From Phoronis australis (lineage: Eukaryota; Phoronida; Phoronidae), in assembly GCA_002633005.1 (NCBI GenBank), contig NMRA01000407.1, positions 1-62,000 on the forward strand: a stretch of 62,000 bases of DNA, given 5' to 3'. Every line of letters begins with the position of its first letter. Positions within the stretch are counted from its first letter, which is position 1. Positions 1-12,830 of this stretch are shown here, in pieces. Under the pieces are notes generated by a model. The model worked only from the letters and a program-made list of their open reading frames with translations, had not been told where the DNA came from and did no database searches. The position numbers and the translations under genes were made by a program.

Positions 1-20
1 CCGTTGCCGTTGCCGTTGCC
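1..20. repeat. CCGTTG hexamer microsatellite
   Basis: The window opens inside a perfect run of the hexamer CCGTTG, a little over three units, cut by the window edge. Its true length cannot be judged. Confidence 0.8.
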
Positions 21-30
21 ATCGGGTAAC

Positions 31-890
31 GTTTTGTATTAACCAAAGCGCATTTACAGGGTTTTGACGACAATCACATCGCCAGTCAACCACATGCATG
101 CTTTTTAGCATTATTTACAAGGGTGATTGTTTTGTTGGTACTCGATAGAATCATGGGTAGGAAGTGGACAACAAAGTTGATTGCAGAAATATTTAAGTAA
201 ATGTAAGAAAACAGCATCAAGTTTGGGCCATGTAAAACTCAAGCCTAAAATAAGGCATAGTGATAGATTTAACAAAAGTTAACTAATACTAAAACTATTT
301 CAAAATAAAAACCCTATTACCGCACGACTGCGTATTGTACGGACACAGTAACTTACTCGACATCGTACGTATTTTAGAAGGAATTATGATATCGGATTTA
401 TTCATACCACAGGCAAAGACTTTAAAATAGGTTAGTAGTTTGCTGTGTCCGTTGCCCGATATCCTGCTATGTATATTAAGCAATGTCATGGCTGTTCCGT
501 GATCTTTTTTGATAACTGTGTACAGAAACGTGTTATTGATATCGTCCAGTGGAATATCCTTCGTTTGACATTTATTTAGTAACCAACGCACATTTCGAAG
601 GTTTTGACGGCAATCACCTCGTGGTGAACCCAGAACGCCCAGTCCACCACATGCATGCTTTGTTCCAATATAAACCCAGGCGACTGTTTGGTTGATACTC
701 GATAGAAACATGTGGGTATGATGGGATTTGATAATTTTTATTGCATATATATTATGAGTAAATGTAAACAGCAGCAAAATTTGACCGTGTAAAACCCACG
801 CTTAAAATTAACATTGTGATAGATTGAACAAAAGTTAACCAATACTAACACTATTTTAAAATAAAAACCCTATTACAAACTGCACGATCA
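31..890. repeat. Direct repeat pair, ~550-bp spacing
   Basis: Bases ~31-320 and ~577-890 are diverged copies of one sequence. They share, in the same order, a segment ending in GGTTTTGACG, a CCACATGCATGCTTT block, a GTTGATACTCGATAGAA-like block and a final AAAATAAAAACCCTATTAC block. A 160-aa minus-strand open frame (295-777) runs across the second copy. It is not preserved in the first copy and matches no family I recognise, so I treat it as chance. From 890 to 1,690 I see no gene. Confidence 0.7.
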
Positions 891-3800
891 CGTGTGCGGA
901 ATGTAGAAGGAAACTTGAGATCGGATTCATTACCACATGCAATGACATTGGAAATTTCATTGAGGTGACATCAAAACAGGTAAATTCGTTGTCTTAGGGT
1001 CGATTTACAATAACGAGCCTCAAAACAGTACACGGAGTACCTTCAAATTTATAAAAAAGTTATAAAACGCTTGAACACATAAATATATGAGATATTGAAC
1101 ATGTCCAAATTCCCCCAGTCGGCGTGTGCTATGCATTGGAACACAGAAAGAGATAACCAACTGATTCTTGACAGGGAGACTACACATATGGTATTTTCTA
1201 ATTACTCAGAAGGCTTAAACATATAGTTTTCTCCGTTACCGTGAGATGTCACAGTCATCCATTATATGGTATCACCAAATGTTCCATCTATTGCACAGCC
1301 TTTAAATGTTCACCATATTGATAGAAGTACCTAACAATTAACTTTTAAAAAACATGCATAACAGTGCCCCCTTGATAGTGATATTCAAATTCATGTGGTA
1401 AACCATAGTGTCCACATACTGCAAGAAGTTTAAAAAGGCCGTCAACTGAGAGCAAGAACAGAACAGAACAAGATCATGGTCATACATATTATGATTGATG
1501 TATGCAGGAGATACTACACAGACGATTAAATAGTCATTCAAAAGTGATCTAAGTCCATCCATGTCCTGTTTGAAACTACTTCATGGAAGAGACAAAGCCT
1601 GTCGAAAGGATCCAAAAAGTTTCGCAATGGTCAGTGAGATGTTGCTTTTATTTACATTTTTAGTTTCCTGGTAGTAAAAGTGTGCTGCTCCCCTGCCAAT
1701 GACTTTGCATCACTAATTTCTGGTGTCATACATTGTCGAACTATGTAGCATTCCTTTCAGTCGGATTTGTGAACCTTTGGCTTGACAGGACCTTTTCAAA
1801 AAAAATCTAATTTGTTTTATCATAGGCGTTATAACACTTCAGAACCTTCAGAGTATCGAGCTGTGTCTTATATATGCTAATGCAGTATGAAACGTAAGCA
1901 ACGTTACTTTACTTCTTCCGTTTTGGATATCCGTAGGTCCAACGTATCGTGGGTATGGGTATGGCGTGTAAATAGATAAAAACGTGTATTAATAAAATGT
2001 ACAAACAGTCGACAAATCAATTGTTTTCAATACTGCTTCTGCTTGTGAAATCTGCAAAGGAATTCAATTAACACCATTCAGCATGTATTTTGGGGTCTTG
2101 AACGTACTTTGGGTTCAGTCATGCCGTTGTTTTAGTATGTTAGCGCTTGTATTAGTGTGTTACTGCAATTGTTAGTCGGGATTAGAAAGAACGCTAGCGT
2201 CTGCACAATTGTACCACCGAGACCTGCAACAAATGTCTAGTGTATAGATTTGATGGATGTATAGAGATCTATTCATTTGAAGTACATGTGCGTCATCACA
2301 TCCAAACACTAATACTTGAGTACAACCCAGAGTACAACAAAACTACAGTCAACTCCTAAGAACTATTACAATAATCTGCAAACTACATAGTTGTCACCGG
2401 TGGAAAGCTGTAAATGCAAGACCCAAATGTTATCAATAACATAATTTAATCACCACTATTGTCCTTGATGTATCTGGAAAGACAGCATCTCACAGCGTGC
2501 GATCTCACGGAATTGCAACTTACGGGTCTTTTTTACCTTTCCGTCTCCGGTTTTATTTTGTGTCGGTTATCGGTGACATCTTAGGTTCTCTTCCACTGAT
2601 AGGGAGGTCAAGGTGCTACTTGTTCAGGTCCTGTTTGATCCTAAAAAAGTCTCTATATTTCTCTCTCAGTTTGAATATTTAAATTCATCTCAGAAATAGC
2701 AGTTTACATTTTTGTAAAACATTGAAATACCAATATTTAAACGCAGTTCACAAAACGAAAATGAAGTGATCATATTTTAGAACATGAAGAGTATTTCCTA
2801 GATCACTTCTGGAAAATTTACCATTTATGTGAATTCGACGTTGTCATTGTGACCGCTGTTTTACTATCTGTCTTTTGCTAAATACTATGATTTTTGAGAG
2901 AATGTGAGCCGAAACCAAGAGATGCCTGAATGACTGGCGAGTAGATGTTTCACTTTACATTTCTATGTTAAACAAACTCGTATGCAGTCGAAACAAGTAA
3001 CTTCCAGGAGATTTACAGCTTAGCAGCAGCAAACCTTTTGTCTCTGGTGTCATTAGTGTAAGTGGTACTGCAGCACATTTCGTACCATGTCACTGTTCTC
3101 AGCGTCAGATCCTGCATGCTAATGGTATACCAGTCAGCCAAAGTCCAGTGGATCGACGAAAGGCCAAGTCGCTAAAAATGTACAATGAGGTTAAAAGGAA
3201 ATCAACAACTCCGAAGTAGTAAAACCTATACGTCCTCAAACGAAAACTAGAAATGAGGAAAGGTATGACCTAAGGTATAAATTCACGGTTTTTAAGTCTT
3301 CAAATTCGAAAATCAACACAAGTCCTAAACCCCATTAGTTCGAAAGTTAAAAGTTCAAACTTTCATGACACGAAGTTCCGAACGGCGATTTCGAGCAAAA
3401 TATTCGGTAATTTGGAAGCACATGCCTGTTTGACAATAGTTCTTCTTAGAGCCTGTGCCTCTGGAAAGGAGGCAAACAAAGTGGTTACCGCCACTAAAGT
3501 TTTGCTGTTCCGCAGCTGTTGAGGTTTCTGGTATCATAAATCTTGAAACCAGTTTTGATCTAACTAGCTTTCTTTTCTGTCGGAGTTGTGAACACTTGGC
3601 CAAATAGGGTCTTTTTAAAAACGTTTCATTTCCGTATCATTGGGTGTCAGGACTTGAGAACCTTCAGAGTGTAGGACTGCATCTTAAATATATAGTGGCA
3701 TTAAACGGAAACAACGTTAGTTCACCTACATAATTTTCGCCTTACATCATTCGTCATGCGTTTTGGTTATCCGAGGCTCACAGCGTATCGTTGAGCTACG

Positions 3801-4365
3801 GTTATACCGCGTAAATGGACAAAAACCTGTATTAATGAACTTTTCAAACAATCGACAAATCAACAGTTTTCAATTTGCCACTCGGAGATCAATTGAAATA
3901 TCCTCGTCTCTACGCCGATGGAAATCGGTCACGGGAACCATTGTTCATCTCCATCTGGTTGTGGCATCTCCAGGGGAATTCAGATAACACCATTCAGCAC
4001 GTATTTTGTGACCTTGAACGTTCATAGCTCTATCGTCCTTCGTGTAACGTGTAAGACAGCATCTCATGGCGCGCCCTCACGGAAGGTGCAACTTCAGAGA
4101 TTTTTTTACCTTTCTAATTACGGTATCATTTGAGTAGGTGGTTCTTCGATTCTCTGTCAGTAGTGGTGAGGTCATGGTTGCTCAAATCATGTATTATCTT
4201 TTGAATAACGTTCAAATTTCTCTAACTTTGAAGATTCGTATCAGAATAGCAGTTCAGATTTAGGTAAAATGTCAAATACCATGATTTATACCACAATTTT
4301 AGCCTCGAATGGCAGATACAACCGTATTATAACCCATTCAGTTATCTCACTAGTGAGATAACATT

Positions 4366-4447
4366 TTGGCGGTAAAAAGAGTCCGATTCGAACCCGGGTC
4401 TCAAGAGTTTCGAGTCTCCGACTTTACCACTACACCAATCAGCGGCT
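4366..4447 (-). repeat. tRNA-derived sequence (A and B boxes), probably a SINE head
   Basis: On the minus strand there is an A-box-like TGGTGTAGTGGTAA followed about 35 bases later by a B-box-like GGGTTCGAATC, the split internal promoter of RNA polymerase III tRNA genes. The acceptor and T stems do not pair well, so a working tRNA is unlikely. It sits inside one unit of the 2-kb array. Confidence 0.55.
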
Positions 4448-5037
4448 GACGTTATCGCACGTGAAAAATAGAATACTTAAATGAGCACGCGCAACAATCG
4501 CATGTTCAGCAAAGGGCATTGCACTGACAATTGTACGCTATGAAAAATATAATACGCATAATTTTCCATAAAAACGATATTTTGGTTTAGTGAAATTTTT
4601 CTCTCGTGTTCTCTCACTTGTAAATCACCGATCTCCAATTTGAATGCAGGTGTCGTGTGGTCGGGATCCTTTATAGTCAGTTACCAGTGGTAACCTACTT
4701 TAGCACACGATATATTCCCGGTCGAAGCTTAGCGTGATAAAATGTGTAATAAGCTATAACAGTTGCTAAACCTTAATTTATAGATTCACTTTATTTCTAT
4801 TTTGTTTCATTTTTCAATTGGTTTTGAGTAAAAGCATTATTTTACAAAAAATATCTCGGCTTTTTTTTAAAGGTATCCACCTCCGACCCCGGGCCTCTGA
4901 CATAGAAAGTAGCAACAAAGCCGAGGCGAGTGGAGAAAGGTACATGTAGATCGATTCATTGCAATGTTTCTCGTTCAGTATGTGGTATAAACAGATTATT
5001 GCATGTTCTCAGTCGTTATCCCCCGTTATCTAGAGCC

Positions 5038-5109
5038 CGAGTGGATTTTGGAGAATTAGCGCCCGAAGGGCGTTAGCCCCGAGGGTGATAATTCTACAAA
5101 ATCCACTCG
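5038..5109. repeat. 72-bp near-perfect hairpin
   Basis: Two 21-base arms (5,038-5,058 and 5,089-5,109) are reverse complements at 20 of 21 positions. The loop between them holds a second small palindrome around GCCCGAAGGGC. It has the look of a small foldback MITE. No coding content. Confidence 0.75.
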
Positions 5110-5984
5110 CCATGTAATAATCTATATCTAAACACCGTTCAAAAAACGAAAATGATGCGATCATATTAACTGTTTTTCTGTGATGACTTCTGAAACATTT
5201 ATTTTCACCGAATGAAATTCCACTGTGTGATTGATACCATTGTTTTAACATTAATGTGCTTTTGTTTTTTTTTTCTTAAATTTACATTTTTTTGCCCTGA
5301 AACTAGGTGTGAAACAGTGTTCATGAATAAAGGCAGATGTTGAATGACTCGCGAGTAAATTTTGAACTTCGCTTTTTCAAATCAAACAAGGATGGTTTCA
5401 GATGAACATTACTGGTCACATTCGTGTTAGTTGTCCGGGCCTACCTTGGGTATAGTCTATGCTTCAATTTAAAACTAGAAGTGAGAAAGTGTGTTTGCTG
5501 AAGGTATGAAATCACGGCTTTCATTTTTCCGAAGGTTTTTAAGTCCACAAATACACGCTTCTGGAAAAGATCCAAGCACAGTCCAGCACTGACCTTTCGC
5601 TTTCATTTACATTTCCAAACGTTGTTTTACCGCCACTAAAATTTTGCTGCTTCGCTGTCGTTGACTTTGAATAACCGGCTTCTGGTTTCGTGGCCTAATT
5701 TCAGAAAAACTAACTTTCTTGTCTGTCGGAATCGTGAACCTTGGGCCTGATAGGGCATTTTTAGAAACAGTTTCATTTCTAGTGTTATGGGAGTTTGGAC
5801 TTGAGAACCTTCAAAGTATCGAACTGCAGTTATTTATATTAATGCAGTATGAAACGCAACCAACGTTAGTTCACCTTCATAATTTTCATTCGAAATCCTT
5901 CTCCTGTTTTGGTTATCCGTGGGTCGCAGCACATCGTTGGGGTATGTGTATGGCTTGTACATAGACAAAAACGTGTATTTTACA

Positions 5985-6920
5985 AACAACCGACAACATC
6001 AAATTTTTCAAGTTGCCACCAAGAAGCACCACAGTAGTCAATTTCGTCAGAACAAGACCGTCGCCGACCTTTTTACAGTAAAAACATGTATGCCAATTTT
6101 TAAAATCATCCATAGAGCGGTTTGGTTGACACAGGGACGGACGACAAAAAGACTCGGAAACAGTAAAAAATAGCCGCTAGGTGCCGCAAAATACTCCCAA
6201 TCCATCCGGAAATGAAAGACAGGCACCATTTCACTAATATATGCCTATCTGCCAAATTTTATGAAAATCCGTCAGAGAAACTTTGAATATACAGACTTTA
6301 GGTAAACTTAAAAAACATTAAATTGCCACTAGGAGGCACACCGGTAGTCCAATCCGTCTTGAAATCATTGTCATCCGTTGTCAACTTAATATAAAGATAC
6401 TTGCTAAATTTAATAAAGATCTTGCAGAGCCATGGACTGGTCGCAAAATCAAAGGAAAATGCCACTAGGAGGTGTCACGGTAGTCGAAGTCGTCGGAAAG
6501 CCGTTGTCAGCTGCTTTCTTCACAGTAAGAACATATATGCCAATTTTCACAATCATCCTTAGAGTGGTTTGATTGATGGAGGGGTAGGCTCCAAAAATAT
6601 ATTCAAGGGCAGTAAAATTTGCCATTAGGTGTCATCCGAAGACGAGAGGATAGCGTCATCTTATTGGCCTATGAGCCAACTTAATCCGATGACCTTTGAA
6701 GAAACAGAAATAAACGAAAAAAATACCACCAGTAGGCGGATCCGTCCGAAATTCGTCGTCAACTGTCGACAGCCTTATAGAAGCACACATCTGCCAAATC
6801 TCATCAAGGTCCTGTGAGGATTTAAGAGATACAGCTGTGGACGCCGTATCCCGGACGCCCGGACAACCGGGCAGGCAGAGATGACAAACACTCACATATG
6901 AATATGCGGGCGAATAAAAA
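5985..6920 (+). repeat. Element of ~145-bp subrepeats with CCACTAGGTGGC-like cores, copy 1
   Basis: Inside a 2-kb array unit lies a ~0.9-kb insertion built of degenerate subrepeats. Each subrepeat contains a core related to GCCACTAGGTGGCGC, near 6,015, 6,173, 6,325, 6,461, 6,621 and 6,726, at about 105-160-bp spacing. Between cores come shared phrases such as ATATGCCAATTTT and AAAATCCGTCAGAG. It ends in a GC-rich GGACGCCCGGAC tail. The short frames here (for example 6,629-6,817) are not conserved between subrepeats. Confidence 0.7.
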
Positions 6921-9900
6921 CGTCTATATTTCTCTAACTTTAAAGTTTCGTATCAGAAATAGCTGTTCAAATTTATGTAAAATTTCAATTCTATGATATA
7001 AATACCTTTTACAAAATGAAAATGAGATGCTCATATTTTAGAGCACTAACCGTATTTCACATCTGGATCATTTTCTTTAAATGAAATTCGGTCCTGTTGT
7101 TAATGCCGGTGCGCTTCTTGTTTTTTGTGCTAAATTCTATGGTTTTTGAGAAACTGTGCCCTGACATCAGGTGTGAAACAGTGTACATCAATAAAAACAG
7201 ATGCTTGAATGACTGGCGACTAAATTTTTCATTTCGCTTTTCCAAATCAAAGAAGTGTCGGTCATATTTTGATGACTCACAGGAGTGCAAACGTTTATTA
7301 AAAACCAGAAGATTCAATGATATTTACAAGTGAACGGAACCTTGATACCATCTCATGGTTCACGCCCTCAAAAAAAGAGGCAATTTTTGGGATTTCTTAC
7401 CTTTTCGACTCTGGTGTCATTTTAAAGTGATGGTTCAATGCTATCTTTGGTTCGTTGACAGTGAGGGCCAGGCCAAGGTTCTGCTAGTTAAGATCCTGTA
7501 TGACCCTAGAAAAACTCCAGAAATAGCAGTTCAGATTTAGGCAAATCTTTCAAATGCTGTGATTTAAACTCCGTTCACGAAACAAAAATGAAACGATCAT
7601 ATTTTATGACATCAACGGTGTCTCTGAGATCACATCTCGAAACTTTTCACCAAATAAACTTCGATTAAGTTACTGAAACCGTTGTTAATCTAGCAATTTG
7701 ATATGGCCTTTTTTTAAAAACGTTTTTGTTTAACGTATTACGGGTACGGATTTGACGACATTCAACATATTGAGCTGTACACTATTTATAGTAAATGCAA
7801 TATGAAACGCAAGCAATGATAGTTTACCATCATAAGTTGCACCTTAAATCTTTTGGAATTGTTTTGGTTATCCGAGGGTCATGGGGGTATTGTTGGGGCT
7901 TGGGTGTGGCGTGTAAATAGACAAAACATGCATTGATAAAACTTACAAATAATCGAAAAATCGACTTTTTTCAATTAACCACACGCACATCTATTGAAAA
8001 GACCTTGTCCTTGTCAAACTGTTTTAGAACTAATAAGCTTTTTCTCAAAATTGTGAACCTTCGGCCTAATAGAACCCTTTTAAAATGTTTTCATTTGTTG
8101 TATTATGGGTAGGGATTTGAGAACGTTCAAGGTATTGAACTGTAGACACTGCAGTATGAAACCCAAGTAACGATACTTTAGCTTTATAATTTTCGTCTTA
8201 AATCTTTCTTCTTTCGTTTTGGTTAAACGAAGGTTATCTTTGGGTATGGGTATGGCGTGTAAATAGGAAAAAAGTGTATTGATAAAATTTACAAACAATC
8301 GACCTATCAATTGCTTTCAATTTGCCGTATGCACATCAATTGAAAAATCTTTCTCCCTACACCGGCAGGAATCGACCACGGGAAGCACTGCTCAGCTTCA
8401 TCTTGCTTCTGCATCGGCACAGGGATTCAAATATTCCATTCAGCATGGCTTTTGCGACCTTGAGCGCCATTTAGATTAACTTGTGGTGTATGTCTTCGTA
8501 TTTTAGGGCTTGTGTTTGTATGTTAGTGCCTTATTGGGCGGGATTGGAAAGTGCGTTAGAAAAGTAACAAACCTCTAGTCCAAGCGAATGGTAATACCAT
8601 TGATAAATGGGCAGATCTGTCCATGGATTAAAAGTGTGTCATCACGGCCTAAGCTTTTATACCTTAGAAGAACCCATCTTGCAATTAAAAACCAGCCAAC
8701 ACTTAAAATATTTTACAGCGACCTGGAAACCACACAGTTGTCACACGTGCAGAACTGTAACTGCACCTATCAGCAAGTCCAAAACGTTTTAATAACGAAA
8801 TTTAAACGCCTTTATAGTCTTTTGTATTTTGGATAAGATAGCATCTTATGGCGCACGTCCTGATGGAAGAGATAATTTCCGGGATTTTTGATTTTTCTGA
8901 CTTTGGTGTCGTTTTGAGTTGGTGGTTCAGCGACTTCTTTAGTCCGTTGCCAGTGGTGACGAGGTCAAGATCCTTCTAGTTCAGATCCTGCATGACCCTA
9001 GAAAAAGCGTCTACATTACTCTTGATTAAAAGGTTGCTATCTCAGAAATAGCAGTTCAGATTTATGTAAAACGTTCACATACTATGATTTAAACGTCTTT
9101 CACAAAACGAAAGTGCAATAATCACAACTTAGAACATCAACATTGTTTCTGAGATCACTTCTCGAAACTTTTCATCATATGATTTTCGATCATGTTTTGA
9201 CACGGTTGTTTAATTAACAATGGGTCTTCGGTTTTTGCTAGCTTTAATGGTTTTTATGAGAACATGCCTTGAAACTAGATGTGAGTCATTGTGCATTAAT
9301 AGACATATGCCTGAATGACTGGCTAGTAGATTTTACACTTCCCTTTCCCATATCGAAATAATGTCGGTCATGTTTTGATGACACACAGGAGAACAAACGT
9401 GTAGTAAAACCTAGAAGCTTCTATGATGTTTACAAGTTAACGGAACCTTGACTCTTGGGCAATTCATGTCAGTGGTCCTGCAGCACTTTTGGTACATTGT
9501 CATTGCTCGCAATGTCAGACCTCGCATGTTAATGGTTTACTGGTCAGTCAAAGTCAAATAGTTCGACGAAAGGCCAAGTACCTAAAAGACCTAAAATAAT
9601 GATAAAAGGAAGACAACCCCTTGGAAACAATGAAATCCTATGATCTGAACTGAAAACTACAAGTGAGAAAAAGTGTGGGGTAAAGTTATGAAATGTCGGT
9701 ATTCCTTGTTTTCAAAGACAAGCAAGTAAATAAATCCATCAATATCCACACAAGCCCGAAAGACTATTAGTTCGAAAACAAAAGATTCGAATTTTCATGT
9801 CACGAGGAATTTTGAACAGAGATTTAGAACAAAATGTTTGGAGAGTTGTAATCACGTGGCTCCTTAAAACGAATTCTTCGAACAGCCAGTGCCTTGGTAA

Positions 9901-10261
9901 AGTACCCAAACAACGTTTGGCAATGTGCACTGAACTGTCGCTTTTACATTAATTTTCAAGTTTTGGTTTTCCGCCTCTAAAATGTTGCCGCTCCTTTGTC
10001 ATTAACTTTCAATCACTGACTTCTCGTCTCTCAGATCGTCGAATTATTTTCGCACTAATAAGCTTTTTGTCGAATTCGTGAACATTCAGGCTGATAGGGA
10101 TTTTTCCAATGAATTTTCATTTGTTGTATTATGGCCACTGATTTGAAAACCTTCAAGGTATTGAGCTGTGCACTGCAGTATGAAACCCAAGTAACGATAC
10201 TTTACCTTGAATAATTTTCGTCTTAAATCTTTCTTCTTTCGTTTTGATTTAACGAAGGTCG

Positions 10262-10274
10262 CAGGTTATCTTTG

Positions 10275-10306
<32 letters not shown>
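10262..10306 (+). repeat. GGGTAT hexamer expansion
   Basis: About five tandem GGGTAT units lie at the point where other array units have only one or two before TATGGCGTGTAAATAG. This is a local slippage expansion inside one unit of the 2-kb array. Confidence 0.85.
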
Positions 10307-10504
10307 CGTGTAAATAGACGAAAACATACCTGTTGCCTCTGGTGTGATTCTTGTCAGTGGTCCTACAGAAATTTTGGTATACTGTCACTGTTCCCAATGT
10401 CAGATCTGTCGTGTTGATGGTGTACTAGTCAGCTAATGTCAAATAGTTTGACGAAAGGCCAAGTATCTAAAAGGCATAGAATAATGTTATCAAATAGATG
10501 TTGA

Positions 10505-10640
10505 AATGCCGCACAGTTACCGACGGATAAGAATATAAAATAGTAAAACTAAAACGACGAGCGTCGGTACTAGAATATATTAAAATATCCCCACGTTTCG
10601 AACGATGAGCTCTTTGTCAAGGGTGTGCTACAGAGTGTAC
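10505..10640. mobile_element. Small insertion in an array unit (possible MITE)
   Basis: Array homology is interrupted between a block ending AATAATGTTATCAAA and one resuming AATAATGTTAAAAGG. The ~135 intervening bases contain a CCCCACGTTTCGAACGATG segment found in no other unit. The short AATAATGTT match on both sides could be a target duplication. The class is not identified. Confidence 0.35.
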
Positions 10641-11994
10641 AATAATGTTAAAAGGAAGTCAACCCCCTATAAAAAAATGAAATGATATAATCTGAATTGA
10701 AAATTTCAAGTAAAAAAAGTGTGGGCCAAAATTATGAAATCCAAAGGTTTGCAAGTAAACAAATCCATCAATTCAAATATCCTTGCAAGTCCGAGAGACC
10801 ATTAGTTCGAAAGCTAAAAATTCGAAATTTCATGTTACAAGGTTCTGAACAGTGATTTCGAATAAAATGTTTGGAGATTTGTAAGCACGTGTCTCCCTGG
10901 AACCAATTCTTCCAAGAGCCAGTGCCTTGGTAAAGCATCGAAACAAAGTTTGACACAGTGCACTGAACTGTCGCTTTTATTGACATTTTCAACTTTTGGA
11001 ATACAGCCACTAAAATTTTGTTGCTCCTCTGTCGTTGAAGTTTGAATCACTGGCTTCTGATCTCTTTAATTGTCGAAGTGTTTTCGAACTAATAAGCTTT
11101 TTGTCGAGTTTGTGAACCTGCGGCCCGATAGGGCTTTTTGTAAACATTTTCGTTTGTCGTATAATGGGCACAGATTTGAAAACCTTAATGGGACTGAGCT
11201 TCACCCTATTTAATGCAGTATGAAACCCAAGCAACAATTGTTTACCTTCATAGTTTTCGTCTGAAGAACTGCTTCGTCCGTTTTGGTTATTCGAGGATCT
11301 CAGCGTATTGCTGGGGTATGGGTACTGCGTGTAAACACACAAAACGAGTATTGAAAAAATTTACAAAGAATCGCCAAATCAACTGTTTTCAATTTCTCAC
11401 ACGCGGATCAATTGAAAATCCTTCGTCTAGTCCAAGCGAATGAAACTACAATTGATAGATGGACAGATCTACAGTCTATCTATTGGAATAAATGAGCGTC
11501 ATCACGGCCAAAGCATTGATATATGAGGACAACCCAGAGTAAGTACAACAAATATACAGCTAACACTAGAAATATATGTCAATGACCTGGACAGCACAGT
11601 GTTGTAACAGGTGGAGAACTGTAACTGCACGTGACAGCCAGTCCAAAATGTTATCAATAATGAAAGTAACGCACCTCAGTCGTACCTTGTGTATCGGATA
11701 AGACAGCATCTCATGACGTACACCCTCAAGGAAGAGGCAATTTCCTGGATTTTTTACTTTTCCTATTTTGGTGTCATTACATGGTGACGGTTCAGTGACA
11801 TTTTGTTTGCGGCCAGTGGTGGCAAGGACAGCGTCCTGCTACTTCGGATGCTGCGTGGCCCTAGAAAGTGTCCACATTTCTCTAATTTTAAAGGTTGATA
11901 TCTTAGAAATAGCAGTTCAGATTTTTGTAAAATCTCCCATGTTAATGGTATACTGGTCCTCCAGTAGTTTGTCGAAAGAACAAGTCCCTAAACA

Positions 11995-12830
11995 AGAGCA
12001 ACGCGGAGCGTTTAAATGCGCCCACGAATGCATCGCAAATGGTGTTCTTTTAGGGTTATTTATTTGTATCATAAAAATGGCCACTAGATGGCGCAAAAAC
12101 GTACAATCCATCCAAAAACGGGAACATGCCATATTTCATAAAAATCTGTCAAGGAACTTCAGAGAAACAAAGGAAAACAGAATAACATGAAATTGCCATT
12201 TGTGGGCACAGCGTTCGTTGGATTCCCCTGAAAGTCGTCGTCTGTTGTTATCTTCATATAAATACACTTACTGAATTTAATAAAGATCCTGAAGTGGGTT
12301 TAGGAGATATAGCTATGGGCGCAAAACAAAACATAACTACCACTAAGAGGCGCCACACTAGTCAGTTGCCATCATCAAACGTCCTCTTCGCACTGAAAAC
12401 ATATACGCCAATTTTCAAAGCTATCCCTAGAATGATTTCGTTGATAGTGGGGTGGACGCCAAAAACAAGATTTGAAAACACCAAAACATGACCACTAGGT
12501 GGCGCAAACTACGTCGAATACATCTGAAAATGGAAGGTTAGCCTCATTTCACTGATAGGTGCCTATGTAACAATTTTATGAAAATCCGTTCAGGACTTTT
12601 GAAGTTACAGAGGTAAACGTAAAAAACTAAAATTACCACTAGGGGTCACACCAATAGTCGTATCCGCCTGAATGTTCGCTCATGCCGTCCCATCTACGGA
12701 AGAAACACATGTGCAAAACTTCCTGAACGTACGTCCAGGTGTTTTTGAGCAGACGCCGGACGACGTACTCCGAACGGATGGACGGAGATGACGGCATAAT
12801 GAGTCCACATATAAATACGTTTGCGCATAA
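11995..12830 (+). repeat. Element of ~145-bp subrepeats with CCACTAGGTGGC-like cores, copy 2
   Basis: This is a second copy of the element at 5,985-6,920, inserted at a different point of an array unit. Its cores are the best preserved: 12,079-12,094 (GGCCACTAGATGGCGC), 12,340-12,354, 12,491-12,505 (ACCACTAGGTGGCGC) and ~12,637, spaced about 145-260 bp, with a decayed core near 12,195. It has the same phrases between cores (CCAATTTT, AAAATCCGTTCAGG) and a similar GCCGGACGACG-type tail. No coding content. Confidence 0.7.

Noticed and set aside
295-777. 160-aa minus-strand ORF as a gene
   Set aside because: Not preserved in the neighbouring direct-repeat copy and matches no known family.
4366-4447. 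Functional tRNA gene
   Set aside because: A and B boxes are present but the acceptor and T stems do not pair.
3355-11050. Recurring minus-strand frames with RHWL.EE / ISKHFIRN-like runs
   Set aside because: They fall on the same block of the 2-kb array; similarity reflects DNA repeats, frames are broken differently in each copy, and no family is recognised.
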